In this document: one piece after another, positions 1 to 7,984 of the stretch
Numbering within the stretch: the first letter of the stretch is position 1
How the letters are laid out: each line of letters opens with the position of its first letter
NCBI RefSeq assembly: GCF_900537065.1
Contig: NZ_UNRC01000003.1
Span: 1-64,000, forward strand
Length of the DNA stretch: 64,000 bases
DNA from: Sphingorhabdus sp. Alg239-R122
GTDB lineage: Bacteria; Pseudomonadota; Alphaproteobacteria; Sphingomonadales; Sphingomonadaceae
Reading direction: 5' to 3'
The notes under the pieces: generated by a model
Told to the model about the DNA's origin: nothing
The model's database searches: none
What the model saw: only the letters and a program-made list of their open reading frames with translations
Made by a program: the position numbers and the translations under genes

Positions 1-539
1 GGATAATCGTTGTGCTGGCTATGGTACGTCATGCATTCGGCATGCCTGAAACTCCGCCCAATCAGGTTTTGATTAGTTTGGCATTGTTCTTAACAATTTT
101 TGCAATGTCCCCAACTTTCGAAGCACTTAATAAAGATGCGTTACAGCCGTATATTGCGGGTGAGGTTCAGCTTGAGCAGGCCATGGAGCAGGGAAGCGAA
201 CCACTGCGCGAGTTTATGTTGCGACAGGTGCGTGATGAGGACCTTGAAACCATCTACGCAATAGCAGGGGAGGACCTGCCCGGTAGTCCGGAAGAGGTTA
301 GCTTACCGAAGCTGGTGCCTGCTTTTATTCTCAATGAATTGCGGGTTTCCTTCATGATCGGCTTCGTAATATTGCTACCATTCCTGCTGATTGACCTTAT
401 TGTTTCGAGCGTATTGCTCTCGCTTGGCATGATGATGGTACCACCTGCCACTATATCACTGCCCATCAAGGTCTTGATGTTTGTACTGATTGATGGCTGG
501 GCGCTGGTGCTTGAAGGAGTGCTTGGCAGTTTCAGATGA
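1..539 (+). CDS. fliP: Flagellar export protein FliP, 5' end outside the window
   Basis: C-terminal part (about 178 residues) of FliP, a core membrane subunit of the flagellar type III export gate with FliQ and FliR. The open frame continues to the window edge, so the start is missing; an internal GTG at 12 is not the start because 'IIVV' precedes it in frame, as in the family. Seen: the family stretch TPPNQVLIGLALF-like (here TPPNQVLISLALFLT), the 'MSPTF' segment, and the closing hydrophobic pair with 'LSLGMMMVPPATISLPIK', the most conserved FliP motif. The stop overlaps the next start as ATGA, so translation is probably coupled to the sigma factor. Its partners fliQ, fliR, flhB and flhA are on the other strand about 3 kb away. 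Confidence 0.95.
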   Translation, partial: IIVVLAMVRHAFGMPETPPNQVLISLALFLTIFAMSPTFEALNKDALQPYIAGEVQLEQAMEQGSEPLREFMLRQVRDEDLETIYAIAGEDLPGSPEEVSLPKLVPAFILNELRVSFMIGFVILLPFLLIDLIVSSVLLSLGMMMVPPATISLPIKVLMFVLIDGWALVLEGVLGSFR

Positions 540-1279
540 AGGGAAGCATCAAAAAGAACGGTCTTGCCATTCTGCGTATCCAGAAATGGGTCGAAGCTAT
601 CTTGTGGCGAAAATTCATTAATGAAGGTGATGTGGGCGCAAAACAAGCGCTTTTCAGCATATATCAGTCATTGGCGAGGAAGATAGCCAAGGAGCAATAT
701 TTTAAACGTTTGCGGCAGAATGTTGAGCGCATCGAAATAGAACAATTGGCCTATGAGGGACTGTTGGAAGCCATTGGCAAGTTTGATCCGCGTCGCAGTG
801 GTCATTTCAAAGGGTATGCAAGGCGGCGTATAGCAGGCAATATTGCCGATGGGATTGCGGCGATAAGTGAAGTTAACAGGCAAATTCGAACGCGGCATAA
901 GATCGAACAGGAGCGGCTTAGGTCGATTTCTCTTGCTCAAAAAGGGCAGGACGAAACGGCGCTTGAACAGCTTGCGAAACTGGCAACAGGCCTTGCTTTT
1001 GGATTGATGCTTGAGGGCACATGTTTTTATGGTGATGATACTGAAGACGAACGGCAGCCCAATGCTTATGACAGTCTGGTATGGAAAGAAGCTATCCAGC
1101 GTCTTGAAACTGAAGTGGAAAAGCTACCAGAGAAACAGGCTGTTATATTAAAACAGTATTATGGCCATGGCGTAAAATTCAGCCAGATTGCTGAGCTGAT
1201 GGGATTGAGCAAGGGACGGATTTCGCAATTGCATGGCGAAGCCTTGCAGTCGCTACGCAAAAGGCTGGGAAGATTTTAG
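536..1279 (+). CDS. fliA: FliA-type (sigma-28 family) RNA polymerase sigma factor
   Basis: 247-residue sigma-70 family protein of the size of FliA, which directs RNA polymerase to late flagellar promoters. A sigma region 2 is visible at about 65-115 ('LAYEGLLEAIGKFDPRRSGHF' region with following 'YARRRIAGNIADGI'), and a clear region 4 helix-turn-helix near the C terminus ('LPEKQAVILKQYYGHGVKF', 'IAELMGLSKGRISQLHGEA'). The middle is diverged and region 3 is hard to place. ATG overlaps the fliP stop by 4 nt. Position directly after fliP supports the flagellar role; exact subclass (FliA against WhiG-like) is inferred. Confidence 0.85.
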   Translation: MKGSIKKNGLAILRIQKWVEAILWRKFINEGDVGAKQALFSIYQSLARKIAKEQYFKRLRQNVERIEIEQLAYEGLLEAIGKFDPRRSGHFKGYARRRIAGNIADGIAAISEVNRQIRTRHKIEQERLRSISLAQKGQDETALEQLAKLATGLAFGLMLEGTCFYGDDTEDERQPNAYDSLVWKEAIQRLETEVEKLPEKQAVILKQYYGHGVKFSQIAELMGLSKGRISQLHGEALQSLRKRLGRF

Positions 1280-1291
1280 AAGGGAAACGAG

Positions 1292-1858
1292 ATGAACGAA
1301 TTGTGCAGCGAAGAGGAAATTACGCAGCTTTTGCAAGCTGTGCAGTCCGATAATGGCAATGATGTGGCAGCCATAGATACATTGCTGGAGGAATATCCCC
1401 AGGATCCGCGGCTGCATTTCCTGCGCGGCTCAGTGCTGGCTAGCGGAAATCGGCTGGTTGAGGCTTATGAGTCCATGCAGCAAGCAGTGGAAATAGCGCC
1501 GGACTTTGTGATTGCGCGTTTCCAGCTGGGCTTTTTCGAACTGTCGTCCGGTAATGCGCAAAGTGCCATGGGAAACTGGAAGCCTTTGGAGGATCTGCCG
1601 GAAGACCATTACATAAGGCGGTTTGTGCGCGGACTGGTGCACATGATCCATGATGAATTTGACAGCGCAATAACGGAACTGCGCCAGGGTATCGCCCTGA
1701 ACCAGGAGAATCCGCCTCTCAACCATGATATGCAGTTGATTATCGATAAAACCGCTGATTTGGCGTCTTCAGCAGAGCAGGGTTCAAAAAGCGAACAGGC
1801 TATATCCTCTACTTCCGCATTGTTGAACCAGTTCCCCGGGCCGAAGACTAAGCATTAG
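1292..1858 (+). CDS. TPR-repeat protein in the fliA operon
   Basis: 188 residues, no signal peptide or membrane segment. Residues about 35-150 show tetratricopeptide-like helical pairs ('DPRLHFLRGSVLASGNRLVEA', 'DFVIARFQLGFFELSSGNAQSA', 'EFDSAITELRQGIALN'), and the tail is polar and probably disordered. It starts 12 nt after the sigma factor stop with an AAGGGAAACGAG ribosome site, so it is in the same operon. Small TPR proteins often act as chaperones or scaffolds for type III secretion substrates, so a flagellar chaperone role is possible, but that is inferred from context only. Confidence 0.7.
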   Translation: MNELCSEEEITQLLQAVQSDNGNDVAAIDTLLEEYPQDPRLHFLRGSVLASGNRLVEAYESMQQAVEIAPDFVIARFQLGFFELSSGNAQSAMGNWKPLEDLPEDHYIRRFVRGLVHMIHDEFDSAITELRQGIALNQENPPLNHDMQLIIDKTADLASSAEQGSKSEQAISSTSALLNQFPGPKTKH

Positions 1859-1885
1859 GATACCAGCAATTATGCGAGTGATATT

Positions 1886-2269
1886 ATGACCCGGATCAAC
1901 AATGTTGATCAACTTGTGCTTATCCTGCGTGAGAAGCTGGAGGCCGCCTCACGCCTGAAAAAGAGCGGAAAGAGCAGTAAAGCAAGACGCGCAGCGGCGC
2001 CAACAAATACACGGGATGTTGATATCGTACAGGACTTGCTGGGGTCCGGAAACTTTACCGAAAATGATGTCCAGCATGCATTGATTCAAGGCATATTGTC
2101 TCAGGAGTTTGGGGATCGACTAGTCAATGATGCAAAGTTTCAGCAGATCGTAAGCCAGGTAGTTGCAATAATTAATCGTGACCCTGAACTGCGCGGCCTA
2201 TTTGCTGAGGCAACAAGAGAATTAGGTGAGGGGGGTAAAGGTTTAGGCCTGGAACAGGAAAACAGGTAG
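1886..2269 (+). CDS. Unknown small protein downstream of fliA
   Basis: 127 residues, soluble, no recognised family. Residues 1-22 look like one helix, 24-45 form a basic Ser/Lys/Arg-rich linker, and 46-118 look alpha-helical with acidic and hydrophobic alternation ('VDIVQDLLGSGNFTENDVQ', 'FQQIVSQVVAIINRDPELRGLF'). It follows the TPR gene by 27 nt in the same direction and is the last gene before the convergent TPR gene on the other strand (4 nt gap). The flagellar operon context suggests a role in flagellar assembly or in control of the sigma factor; nothing in the sequence proves either. Ribosome site is weak. Confidence 0.6.
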   Translation: MTRINNVDQLVLILREKLEAASRLKKSGKSSKARRAAAPTNTRDVDIVQDLLGSGNFTENDVQHALIQGILSQEFGDRLVNDAKFQQIVSQVVAIINRDPELRGLFAEATRELGEGGKGLGLEQENR

Positions 2270-2273
2270 CAAG

Positions 2274-3422
2274 TTAACTTTTCGGCGCATTTTTAATGCC
2301 TGTGTTCATGCTCATCAGTGCTTCACCCATTGTACGGCCATTTGCATCAATAGGCGTGTTCATGGCGATTTTTACGATGCGGTCTGCCGCCGCCTCATTG
2401 CCTTTCGAGCGTTCGATCAAACTTTTTGCCAGTGCGGCAGAGAAGCACTGTCGATCAAGCCGGAGTGCAGTTTCACACAATTTGACCGCTTCCTCCATAT
2501 TGCCCTCCACGACATTGATGACTGCCAATGAACCTTGGCTTTCGGCAAATGTCGGGTCGACTGCCATCGCGGTTTCGAAACGTGCTCGGCTTGTTTGATA
2601 ATCGCCTTGCACGAAATAAGCCCAGCCTGCAGCAATCCATGAACCGAGATGGTCGCCGAATATTTCAGCTCCCTTGTCGATATCGCTTGCCGCCTTGCTG
2701 TTATTGCCGCGAACCATCTCTGCCATACCGCGGCCGAGCCATGCGCGCGGATTTTCGGGCTGCTGCTCAAGCGCTGTGTTGAAATGTTCGAGCGCACTGC
2801 TGGGGTCGCTGTCTGCGAGTGCGAGGGTTCCCAGTGTAGTGATGGCATCCGGTATGGTTTCGGCCTTCGCAGCAGCTTTGCGCGCCAGATCAATATCTTC
2901 AACATCCAGGGCCAAGACGGAGATGGCGGCCATCAGGCCAGGATCTTCCGGATGGATATCTGCCAGCATCTTTGCTTCTTCCATGGCCTTGTCAAAATGA
3001 CCCGCACTATGCATCAGCCGAACACGTAATGCTGCCGCCTGCGGCAACTGCTCTGCCGTTTCGGTGTTGATCATTTCCAGCGCGTCGTCACCTTTGTTCA
3101 AAACTGCGTATGACCAGGCTAGATTGAAACGTATGTCTGGGTTGTTGTGACCATCCTGAATCAATTGCTGGAATCTTTCAGCAGCCTTTTCATGCTTACC
3201 CTGCTGTATGGCAATAATACCAAACAGATTGCGGATTGCTGGCGGCGGCGTTTCTATTTGGGCATAACGTTCGCCAAGTCGCTCTGCCGCATCCAGTTCT
3301 CCTGATGCAATGGCGGCCTCGATAGCGTCTGATAGCAATGCGGTGTTTTCCGGGTCTTGCTCTAACCAGCCCAATAGCCGTGGGAGTGCGTCTTCGCCTT
3401 TTTGTCCATTATTGTCTGGCAT
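2274..3422 (-). CDS. TPR-repeat protein downstream of flhA
   Basis: 382 residues built almost entirely of tetratricopeptide repeats ('NPDIRFNLAWSYAVLNKGD', 'NPRAWLGRGMAEMVRGNNS', 'LGSWIAAGWAYFVQGDYQ' and others), about eight units, with no signal peptide or membrane segment. It lies 104 nt after flhA in the same direction, as the last gene of the fliQ-fliR-flhB-flhA set, so it may be cotranscribed. A TPR scaffold or chaperone for flagellar export or motor assembly is plausible from position. It resembles general sphingomonad TPR proteins and could equally be unrelated to flagella. Confidence 0.7.
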   Translation of the reverse strand: MPDNNGQKGEDALPRLLGWLEQDPENTALLSDAIEAAIASGELDAAERLGERYAQIETPPPAIRNLFGIIAIQQGKHEKAAERFQQLIQDGHNNPDIRFNLAWSYAVLNKGDDALEMINTETAEQLPQAAALRVRLMHSAGHFDKAMEEAKMLADIHPEDPGLMAAISVLALDVEDIDLARKAAAKAETIPDAITTLGTLALADSDPSSALEHFNTALEQQPENPRAWLGRGMAEMVRGNNSKAASDIDKGAEIFGDHLGSWIAAGWAYFVQGDYQTSRARFETAMAVDPTFAESQGSLAVINVVEGNMEEAVKLCETALRLDRQCFSAALAKSLIERSKGNEAAADRIVKIAMNTPIDANGRTMGEALMSMNTGIKNAPKS

Positions 3423-3526
3423 TATAGAATTTCCCGGTCTGTGAGGCTTTTCGCCTGTTATTTAATTATGCGCCCTTGCACCTGTAAAGAAAACCTTTTT
3501 CGGTAATTGTCTGCTTATGTGGGTTA

Positions 3527-5557
3527 CTATCCTTCGGCTTTGATTACATCATATGAGGTGAGGTTTATGTTCAGCGGGATTTCGTTCACTGATAAAATGG
3601 CGAGTTTTGGTACGCTGCGCCTGGTCAGGTTGTGCATGTGACGCCTGAGTTCTGCGCCGCACAATAATACCGGATGACGTCCCTGTTTAACCATTTCGTC
3701 GGACATTTTTGAGAGTGTCCGAATAATATGTTCAGCAAGTTCCGGTTCGATGACAACAGGGTTGTTACCATCATTCGTGCTCACACCCGACATGATCTGG
3801 TTTTCAATTCTTGGATCAAGACTTAGAACGGCCAGATCATCATGTGTACCACGCAGGTTTTGGCAAATAGCATGCTTTAAACGTTGCCGTACTGTTTCGG
3901 TAAGCGTTGCAGTATCCTTGATATGCCGCCCGGCATCCACCAAAGTTTCACAAATAAGGTCAACATTAGCGATTGATACATTTTCCGCGAGCAGGTTCTG
4001 AAGGACTCTCTGTATATCAGCCACTGACATGATGTTGGGGACCAGATCTTCAATTAGGCCGGGTTGCCTTGTACGCACTCCATCAAGCATCTGCACTATA
4101 TCGTTACGGGTAAACAGGTATTCGGTACCACTTTTGATGACTTCGCTCAAATGCGTGACGAATACTGTCAACGGATCGATAAGTGTATATCCTTCGGACT
4201 TTGCGTGTTCCGAATGCTCGTTTTCGATCCATATGGCTGGTAAGCCGAAGGCGGGATCAGTTGTTTCAATTCCGCTAAGCCTATGGCGTGAGATATCGCT
4301 GCGGACAGCAAGTGTCATTTCAGGGAAAATATCTGCTTTTCCATGACTTGTCCCGAATATTGCAATGTTGTACTGATTTGTGCCAAGCGCTGTGTCATCC
4401 CGGAATTTTACGGCAGGGAAACGGTATCCATTGGCCTGCAGGCGACTTTTGCGAAGACTTGCAATGCGTTCGAAAATTACTGGTTCTTTGGGTTTCCATT
4501 TTTCGGCAAGCTCACCGCCTAGCGTAACTTCAATAGGGGCCGGCATGGAACTGGCATGACTTTCTTCGTCTGCCTCATCGGTGGCAAACTTGTCATCCCC
4601 GGGAACAGGCGGCCTGTTTTTCAGTGATATCCATACAAATAGAGCAAATGCGACTATTATAAAAATTGGCCATTTAGGCATGCCCGGCAGCAGCAGCAGG
4701 ATGAGTAACGAGCAGGTTACGATCAATGGGATACGAGGTACGGAGGCAAGTTGTTTCAGCACTTCGGTGCTAAGCTCCCTGTCGGCAGAAGAGCGGGTTA
4801 CGATAATGCCAGTCGCCACTGAAATAATCAGTGCGGGCAATTGTGTTGCAATCCCGTCGCCAATTGTCAGCAATGTGAAATGTTGCAAGGCATCAAGCCA
4901 GGTCATACCCATCTGCACCACACCCACGATCCAGCCTGCAATAATGTCAATGAGCAAAATGATGATGCCGGCGATGGCATCACCTTTCACAAATTTGCTG
5001 GCGCCGTCCATCGAGCCATAAAAGGACGCTTCCTTTTCAAGTTCTTTCCGCCGGGCTGCAGCTTCATGCTGGTCGATAAGGCCCATGTTGAGGTCGGCAT
5101 CGATACTCATTTGCTGACCCGGCATGGAATCAAGCGTGAAGCGTGCAGCAACTTCTGATACACGCTGCGCGCCTGATGTAATTACAACATATTGCACAAC
5201 AACCAATATGAAGAATACGACAAGACCAATCACGAAGTTACCTTGGACAGCATAGTCGCCAATAGCGCCGATAACCTCACCTGCATCACCCCCTGTAAGG
5301 ATGAGCCGGGTCGCGGCGACATTGAGTGAAAGCCGGTATAATGTGGCCACGAGAAGCAGGGAAGGGAAGGTCGAAAACTCGACTGGTTTTGCGACGTAAA
5401 ATGTCAGCAATAATATAGTGAGACCCAGGCCAAAGTTCACGATAATCGCAAAGTCCAGCAGGAATGGTGGAATTGGTGAAAACAAGATCAGCAGGATTAA
5501 TATGGTCCCGATGACCAGGAATAAATCCTTGCCGTTTGAAGAAAGTTTATCCAGCAT
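3527..5557 (-). CDS. flhA: Flagellar export apparatus protein FlhA
   Basis: 676 residues, usual length for FlhA, the nonameric component of the export gate that receives chaperone-substrate complexes in its cytoplasmic ring. The N-terminal half carries about eight membrane segments (about 12-310) with the conserved 'FPSLLLVATLYRLSLNVA' and 'MPGQQMSIDADLNMGLID' FHIPEP-type stretches; the C-terminal half (about 345-676) is the soluble domain with 'FPAVKFRDD' and 'RHPVLLCGAELRRHM'. ATG lies 11 nt inside the end of flhB, indicating translational coupling. The stop is followed by a 104 nt gap to the TPR gene. Confidence 0.97.
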   Translation of the reverse strand: MLDKLSSNGKDLFLVIGTILILLILFSPIPPFLLDFAIIVNFGLGLTILLLTFYVAKPVEFSTFPSLLLVATLYRLSLNVAATRLILTGGDAGEVIGAIGDYAVQGNFVIGLVVFFILVVVQYVVITSGAQRVSEVAARFTLDSMPGQQMSIDADLNMGLIDQHEAAARRKELEKEASFYGSMDGASKFVKGDAIAGIIILLIDIIAGWIVGVVQMGMTWLDALQHFTLLTIGDGIATQLPALIISVATGIIVTRSSADRELSTEVLKQLASVPRIPLIVTCSLLILLLLPGMPKWPIFIIVAFALFVWISLKNRPPVPGDDKFATDEADEESHASSMPAPIEVTLGGELAEKWKPKEPVIFERIASLRKSRLQANGYRFPAVKFRDDTALGTNQYNIAIFGTSHGKADIFPEMTLAVRSDISRHRLSGIETTDPAFGLPAIWIENEHSEHAKSEGYTLIDPLTVFVTHLSEVIKSGTEYLFTRNDIVQMLDGVRTRQPGLIEDLVPNIMSVADIQRVLQNLLAENVSIANVDLICETLVDAGRHIKDTATLTETVRQRLKHAICQNLRGTHDDLAVLSLDPRIENQIMSGVSTNDGNNPVVIEPELAEHIIRTLSKMSDEMVKQGRHPVLLCGAELRRHMHNLTRRSVPKLAILSVNEIPLNINLTSYDVIKAEG

Positions 5558-6647
5558 GGTTTACCTGCCCTTGCCGATGTGCCTCATCACCCTGTGCGAG
5601 TTGCCGTATCTGTATGTATATGTCTGCAACTTCGTGGAAAAGAGCATCAGGTATTTCATACCCTACGCGGCCACCGTCATATAATGCGCGGGCGAGCTTC
5701 CGGTTTTCGATGACTGTTATCCCATGCAGGAGGGCTTTTCTTTTTATCATGAGGGCAAAATTGTTCCGTCCCTTTGCCAGAATCTGTGGGGCATTCATGA
5801 TTTCCGCTTTATAGCTAAGGGCAATGGCGTAGTGATGCGGATTTGTGATGATAACGTCAGAACCTGCAACACCGCCCATGCTTTCGCTTTGCTGTGCAAA
5901 TTCCTTGTGCAGTTGCTTGCGTTTCTGCTTGAGCCGGGCATCACCTTCGCGGTCACGCGTTTCGCGTTTGACCTCGCGGCCTGACATACGCATCTGCTTG
6001 TGATATTCCTTGCGTACGATTATCTGGTCGATAACCATGAAAATAAAGGCAAGGCCCATAAAGACAAGCAGCAGGCGAAACCCGGTCAGCAGCATGATGC
6101 TGGCCAGTTTTTTCGCATCGCTTGCGGCGGCACCGTAATTATCAATGCTATAATGGATGAACAGATATGCAGACCCCGAATAGGCAGCCAGCTTGATGAC
6201 ATTTTTCAAGGTTTCCTTAAGCATTTTCAGTGAAAATACGCGCTTGAATCCTTTAGCCGGGTTCATACGGCTGAAATCTGGTTTCAGCGGATGTGTGGAG
6301 AAAATAAAACCACGCAACTGCAGCATTTCAAAGAAAATGATGATGACAACGGCAATGCCCATTAGCAGTAGCAGGGGGTAGAATGCGGGCCATAGTTTTG
6401 CAGCTGATAAAGCAAGTATTTCGGAGCTTGTCGTAGCGCTATTGACCTCTATCGCCACTGACTTACGCATAATGCCAATCATATTTTGGGCTGCCATCGC
6501 ACCGAATATGCTGATGAAAGCACAAAGCGCGGCAAGCACCGATAGAAAACCCAAATCCATGCCGCGTGCGACTGTTCCCTTTTCTCGGGCCTTGCGCAAT
6601 TTGAACGGAGTTGGTTCTTCGGTTTTATCCTGATCTGAATCTTCCAT
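5547..6647 (-). CDS. flhB: Flagellar export switch protein FlhB with NPHH cleavage site
   Basis: 366 residues. FlhB switches the export apparatus from rod/hook to filament substrates after self-cleavage in its cytoplasmic domain. N-terminal 'DKTEEPTPFKLRKAREKG' is the family signature, followed by four membrane segments (about 32-55, 88-110, 145-170, 185-210) and the charged linker. The self-cleavage motif, NPTH in most members, is N269-P270-H271-H272 here, at the same residue number as in Salmonella. Asn and Pro, between which cleavage occurs, are kept. Stop is 11 nt inside flhA; start is 3 nt after the fliR stop, so the four export genes form a tight operon. Confidence 0.96.
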   Translation of the reverse strand: MEDSDQDKTEEPTPFKLRKAREKGTVARGMDLGFLSVLAALCAFISIFGAMAAQNMIGIMRKSVAIEVNSATTSSEILALSAAKLWPAFYPLLLLMGIAVVIIIFFEMLQLRGFIFSTHPLKPDFSRMNPAKGFKRVFSLKMLKETLKNVIKLAAYSGSAYLFIHYSIDNYGAAASDAKKLASIMLLTGFRLLLVFMGLAFIFMVIDQIIVRKEYHKQMRMSGREVKRETRDREGDARLKQKRKQLHKEFAQQSESMGGVAGSDVIITNPHHYAIALSYKAEIMNAPQILAKGRNNFALMIKRKALLHGITVIENRKLARALYDGGRVGYEIPDALFHEVADIYIQIRQLAQGDEAHRQGQVNHAG

Positions 6648-6650
6648 AAG

Positions 6651-7409
6651 TTACAGCAACCTCGGAATGATATCGAGCGTAGTGCGCATGATCTGCAGAA
6701 AAAGAGCAGATGAAACTGCAAAGGCTATAGGCAGGAATAAAAGAAGCATCATTGCTTTCGCCTGAAAACCGAGCAACAGGACATGCATTTGGGGCAATGT
6801 TCGCGACATGGCTGCGATGGTGATATCGGTAAGGAAAAGAGCCAGCATCGGAATGGCGGCTATCCCGAAAGCGAGCAGGAAGGTAATCGATATATGTGAA
6901 AAGAGCGGTAGTAGACTGGATGGTCCTTGCGCTACTCCAAGTGGAATATTTTCCACCGAAGCAGACCATATGGCGATCAATTCTGCAGGCCCCTCCATAG
7001 CAAAGAAAATAGCCGCCGCCGCATAGGCGAATAATGTGCCGACAAGAGGCGTGCGTGCCCGCGTTGTCGGGTCCACAAGAAGCGCCAGACCAAATCCGGC
7101 TTGCACATCAAGTGTCCTTCCCGCCGTATATAGCGCGGCAAAGGCGATCTGAAATGCAAGCACGATTGTCAGCCCTAGCAGCAATTCCATGGATGCAATT
7201 TGTACCAAACCCTTTTCGGCAAGATTGAGCAGATAGGTCTGTTCAGGATAACTGGTCACCAACCATGCAGTCAGGCCAAGGCCGAATAGCACGCGTATTA
7301 CCGCTGGTACGCGGATCAGAGTGAAAGGTGGTGCAAAGGCAAAGACAGGAGCAATTCGCAAGCTCAATAGCAGTATTGCCATTATCCAATTTGCAAATTC
7401 GTTGGACAT
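6651..7409 (-). CDS. fliR: Flagellar export protein FliR
   Basis: 252 residues with about six hydrophobic segments, typical FliR, which assembles with FliP and FliQ into the helical core of the export gate. Family stretches seen: 'LRIAPVFAFAPPFTLIRVPAVIR' region near the N terminus, 'TAGRTLDVQAGFGLALLVDP' in the middle, and the C-terminal 'LPQMHVLLLGFQAKAM'. It lies 6 nt after fliQ and 3 nt before flhB in one operon. Start is ATG. Confidence 0.95.
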   Translation of the reverse strand: MSNEFANWIMAILLLSLRIAPVFAFAPPFTLIRVPAVIRVLFGLGLTAWLVTSYPEQTYLLNLAEKGLVQIASMELLLGLTIVLAFQIAFAALYTAGRTLDVQAGFGLALLVDPTTRARTPLVGTLFAYAAAAIFFAMEGPAELIAIWSASVENIPLGVAQGPSSLLPLFSHISITFLLAFGIAAIPMLALFLTDITIAAMSRTLPQMHVLLLGFQAKAMMLLLFLPIAFAVSSALFLQIMRTTLDIIPRLL

Positions 7410-7415
7410 ATTTGC

Positions 7416-7688
7416 TTAATTGCCACCAATGCTGGGAATGGTCAGATAAAGTGATGTGGCGAAATGTGTAATGCTGTTTATCATCCACGGACCAAATGCG
7501 ATGAGCAGGAAGGCTGTAATCATCAATTTGGGTACAAAACTGAGCGTCATTTCCTGAATTTGCGTTGCAACCTGAAAAACACTGACCAGCAGCCCAACTA
7601 CCAGAATAGCAACCAGAACTGGTCCAGCGACCATCATCGCCTGCCACAACATTTCATTAATATAGTTTAGAGCTCTATCCGCGCCCAA
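7416..7688 (-). CDS. fliQ: Flagellar export protein FliQ, TTG start
   Basis: 90 residues with two membrane segments (about 15-40 and 52-75), as in all FliQ proteins. The conserved 'LLVSVFQVATQIQEMTLSFVPK' region with 'PK' before helix 2 is clear. The start is TTG at 7688, supported by an AAGGGG ribosome site 7 nt upstream and by normal family length; an ATG at 7693 is out of frame. First gene of the - strand export operon, so its promoter should lie in 7689-7984. Confidence 0.93.
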   Translation of the reverse strand: MGADRALNYINEMLWQAMMVAGPVLVAILVVGLLVSVFQVATQIQEMTLSFVPKLMITAFLLIAFGPWMINSITHFATSLYLTIPSIGGN

Positions 7689-7984
7689 AACATTGCCCCT
7701 TGTGAAAAAATGGCAAACGCGGCGTGCCGCTATGCTAGGAATATATAGAGCATCTTTTCAGTGATATAGAGTCGCTGTCAAGGTGAAACCGTTCGCAATT
7801 TACCTTTAAGCTGACCTGCTTGTCCGTAGCGGACAAATTTCAAGCCAAATCCATTTCGATATAGCTTGCAGTTTTGGGTGTTGCTGAGCCTGGATTCCGG
7901 TTTTGCCGCATTTTGCGCTACAATCGCTGTGCTATCAGGCATGCCAAGTGCAAGGCTGCATGATGCCTTAATATCGGGGGAAAT
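7689..7984. other. Divergent control region between fliQ and the DUF2235 gene
   Basis: 296 nt without a believable gene. It must hold the promoter of the fliQRBA operon (reading left) and that of the hydrolase gene (reading right). A compact dyad GCGGC-GT-GCCGC occupies 7719-7730. On the - strand the stretch GGCACG...TTTGC looks like a sigma-54 promoter but has 12 instead of 10 bases between GG and GC, so I do not call it. AT-rich 'aatatataga' at 7740-7750 may be part of a -10 region. Confidence 0.5.

Noticed and set aside
7705-7735. Sigma-54-like promoter (GGCACG...TTTGC) on the - strand upstream of fliQ
   Set aside because: The gap between the GG and GC elements is 12 instead of 10 bases, which sigma-54 does not tolerate.
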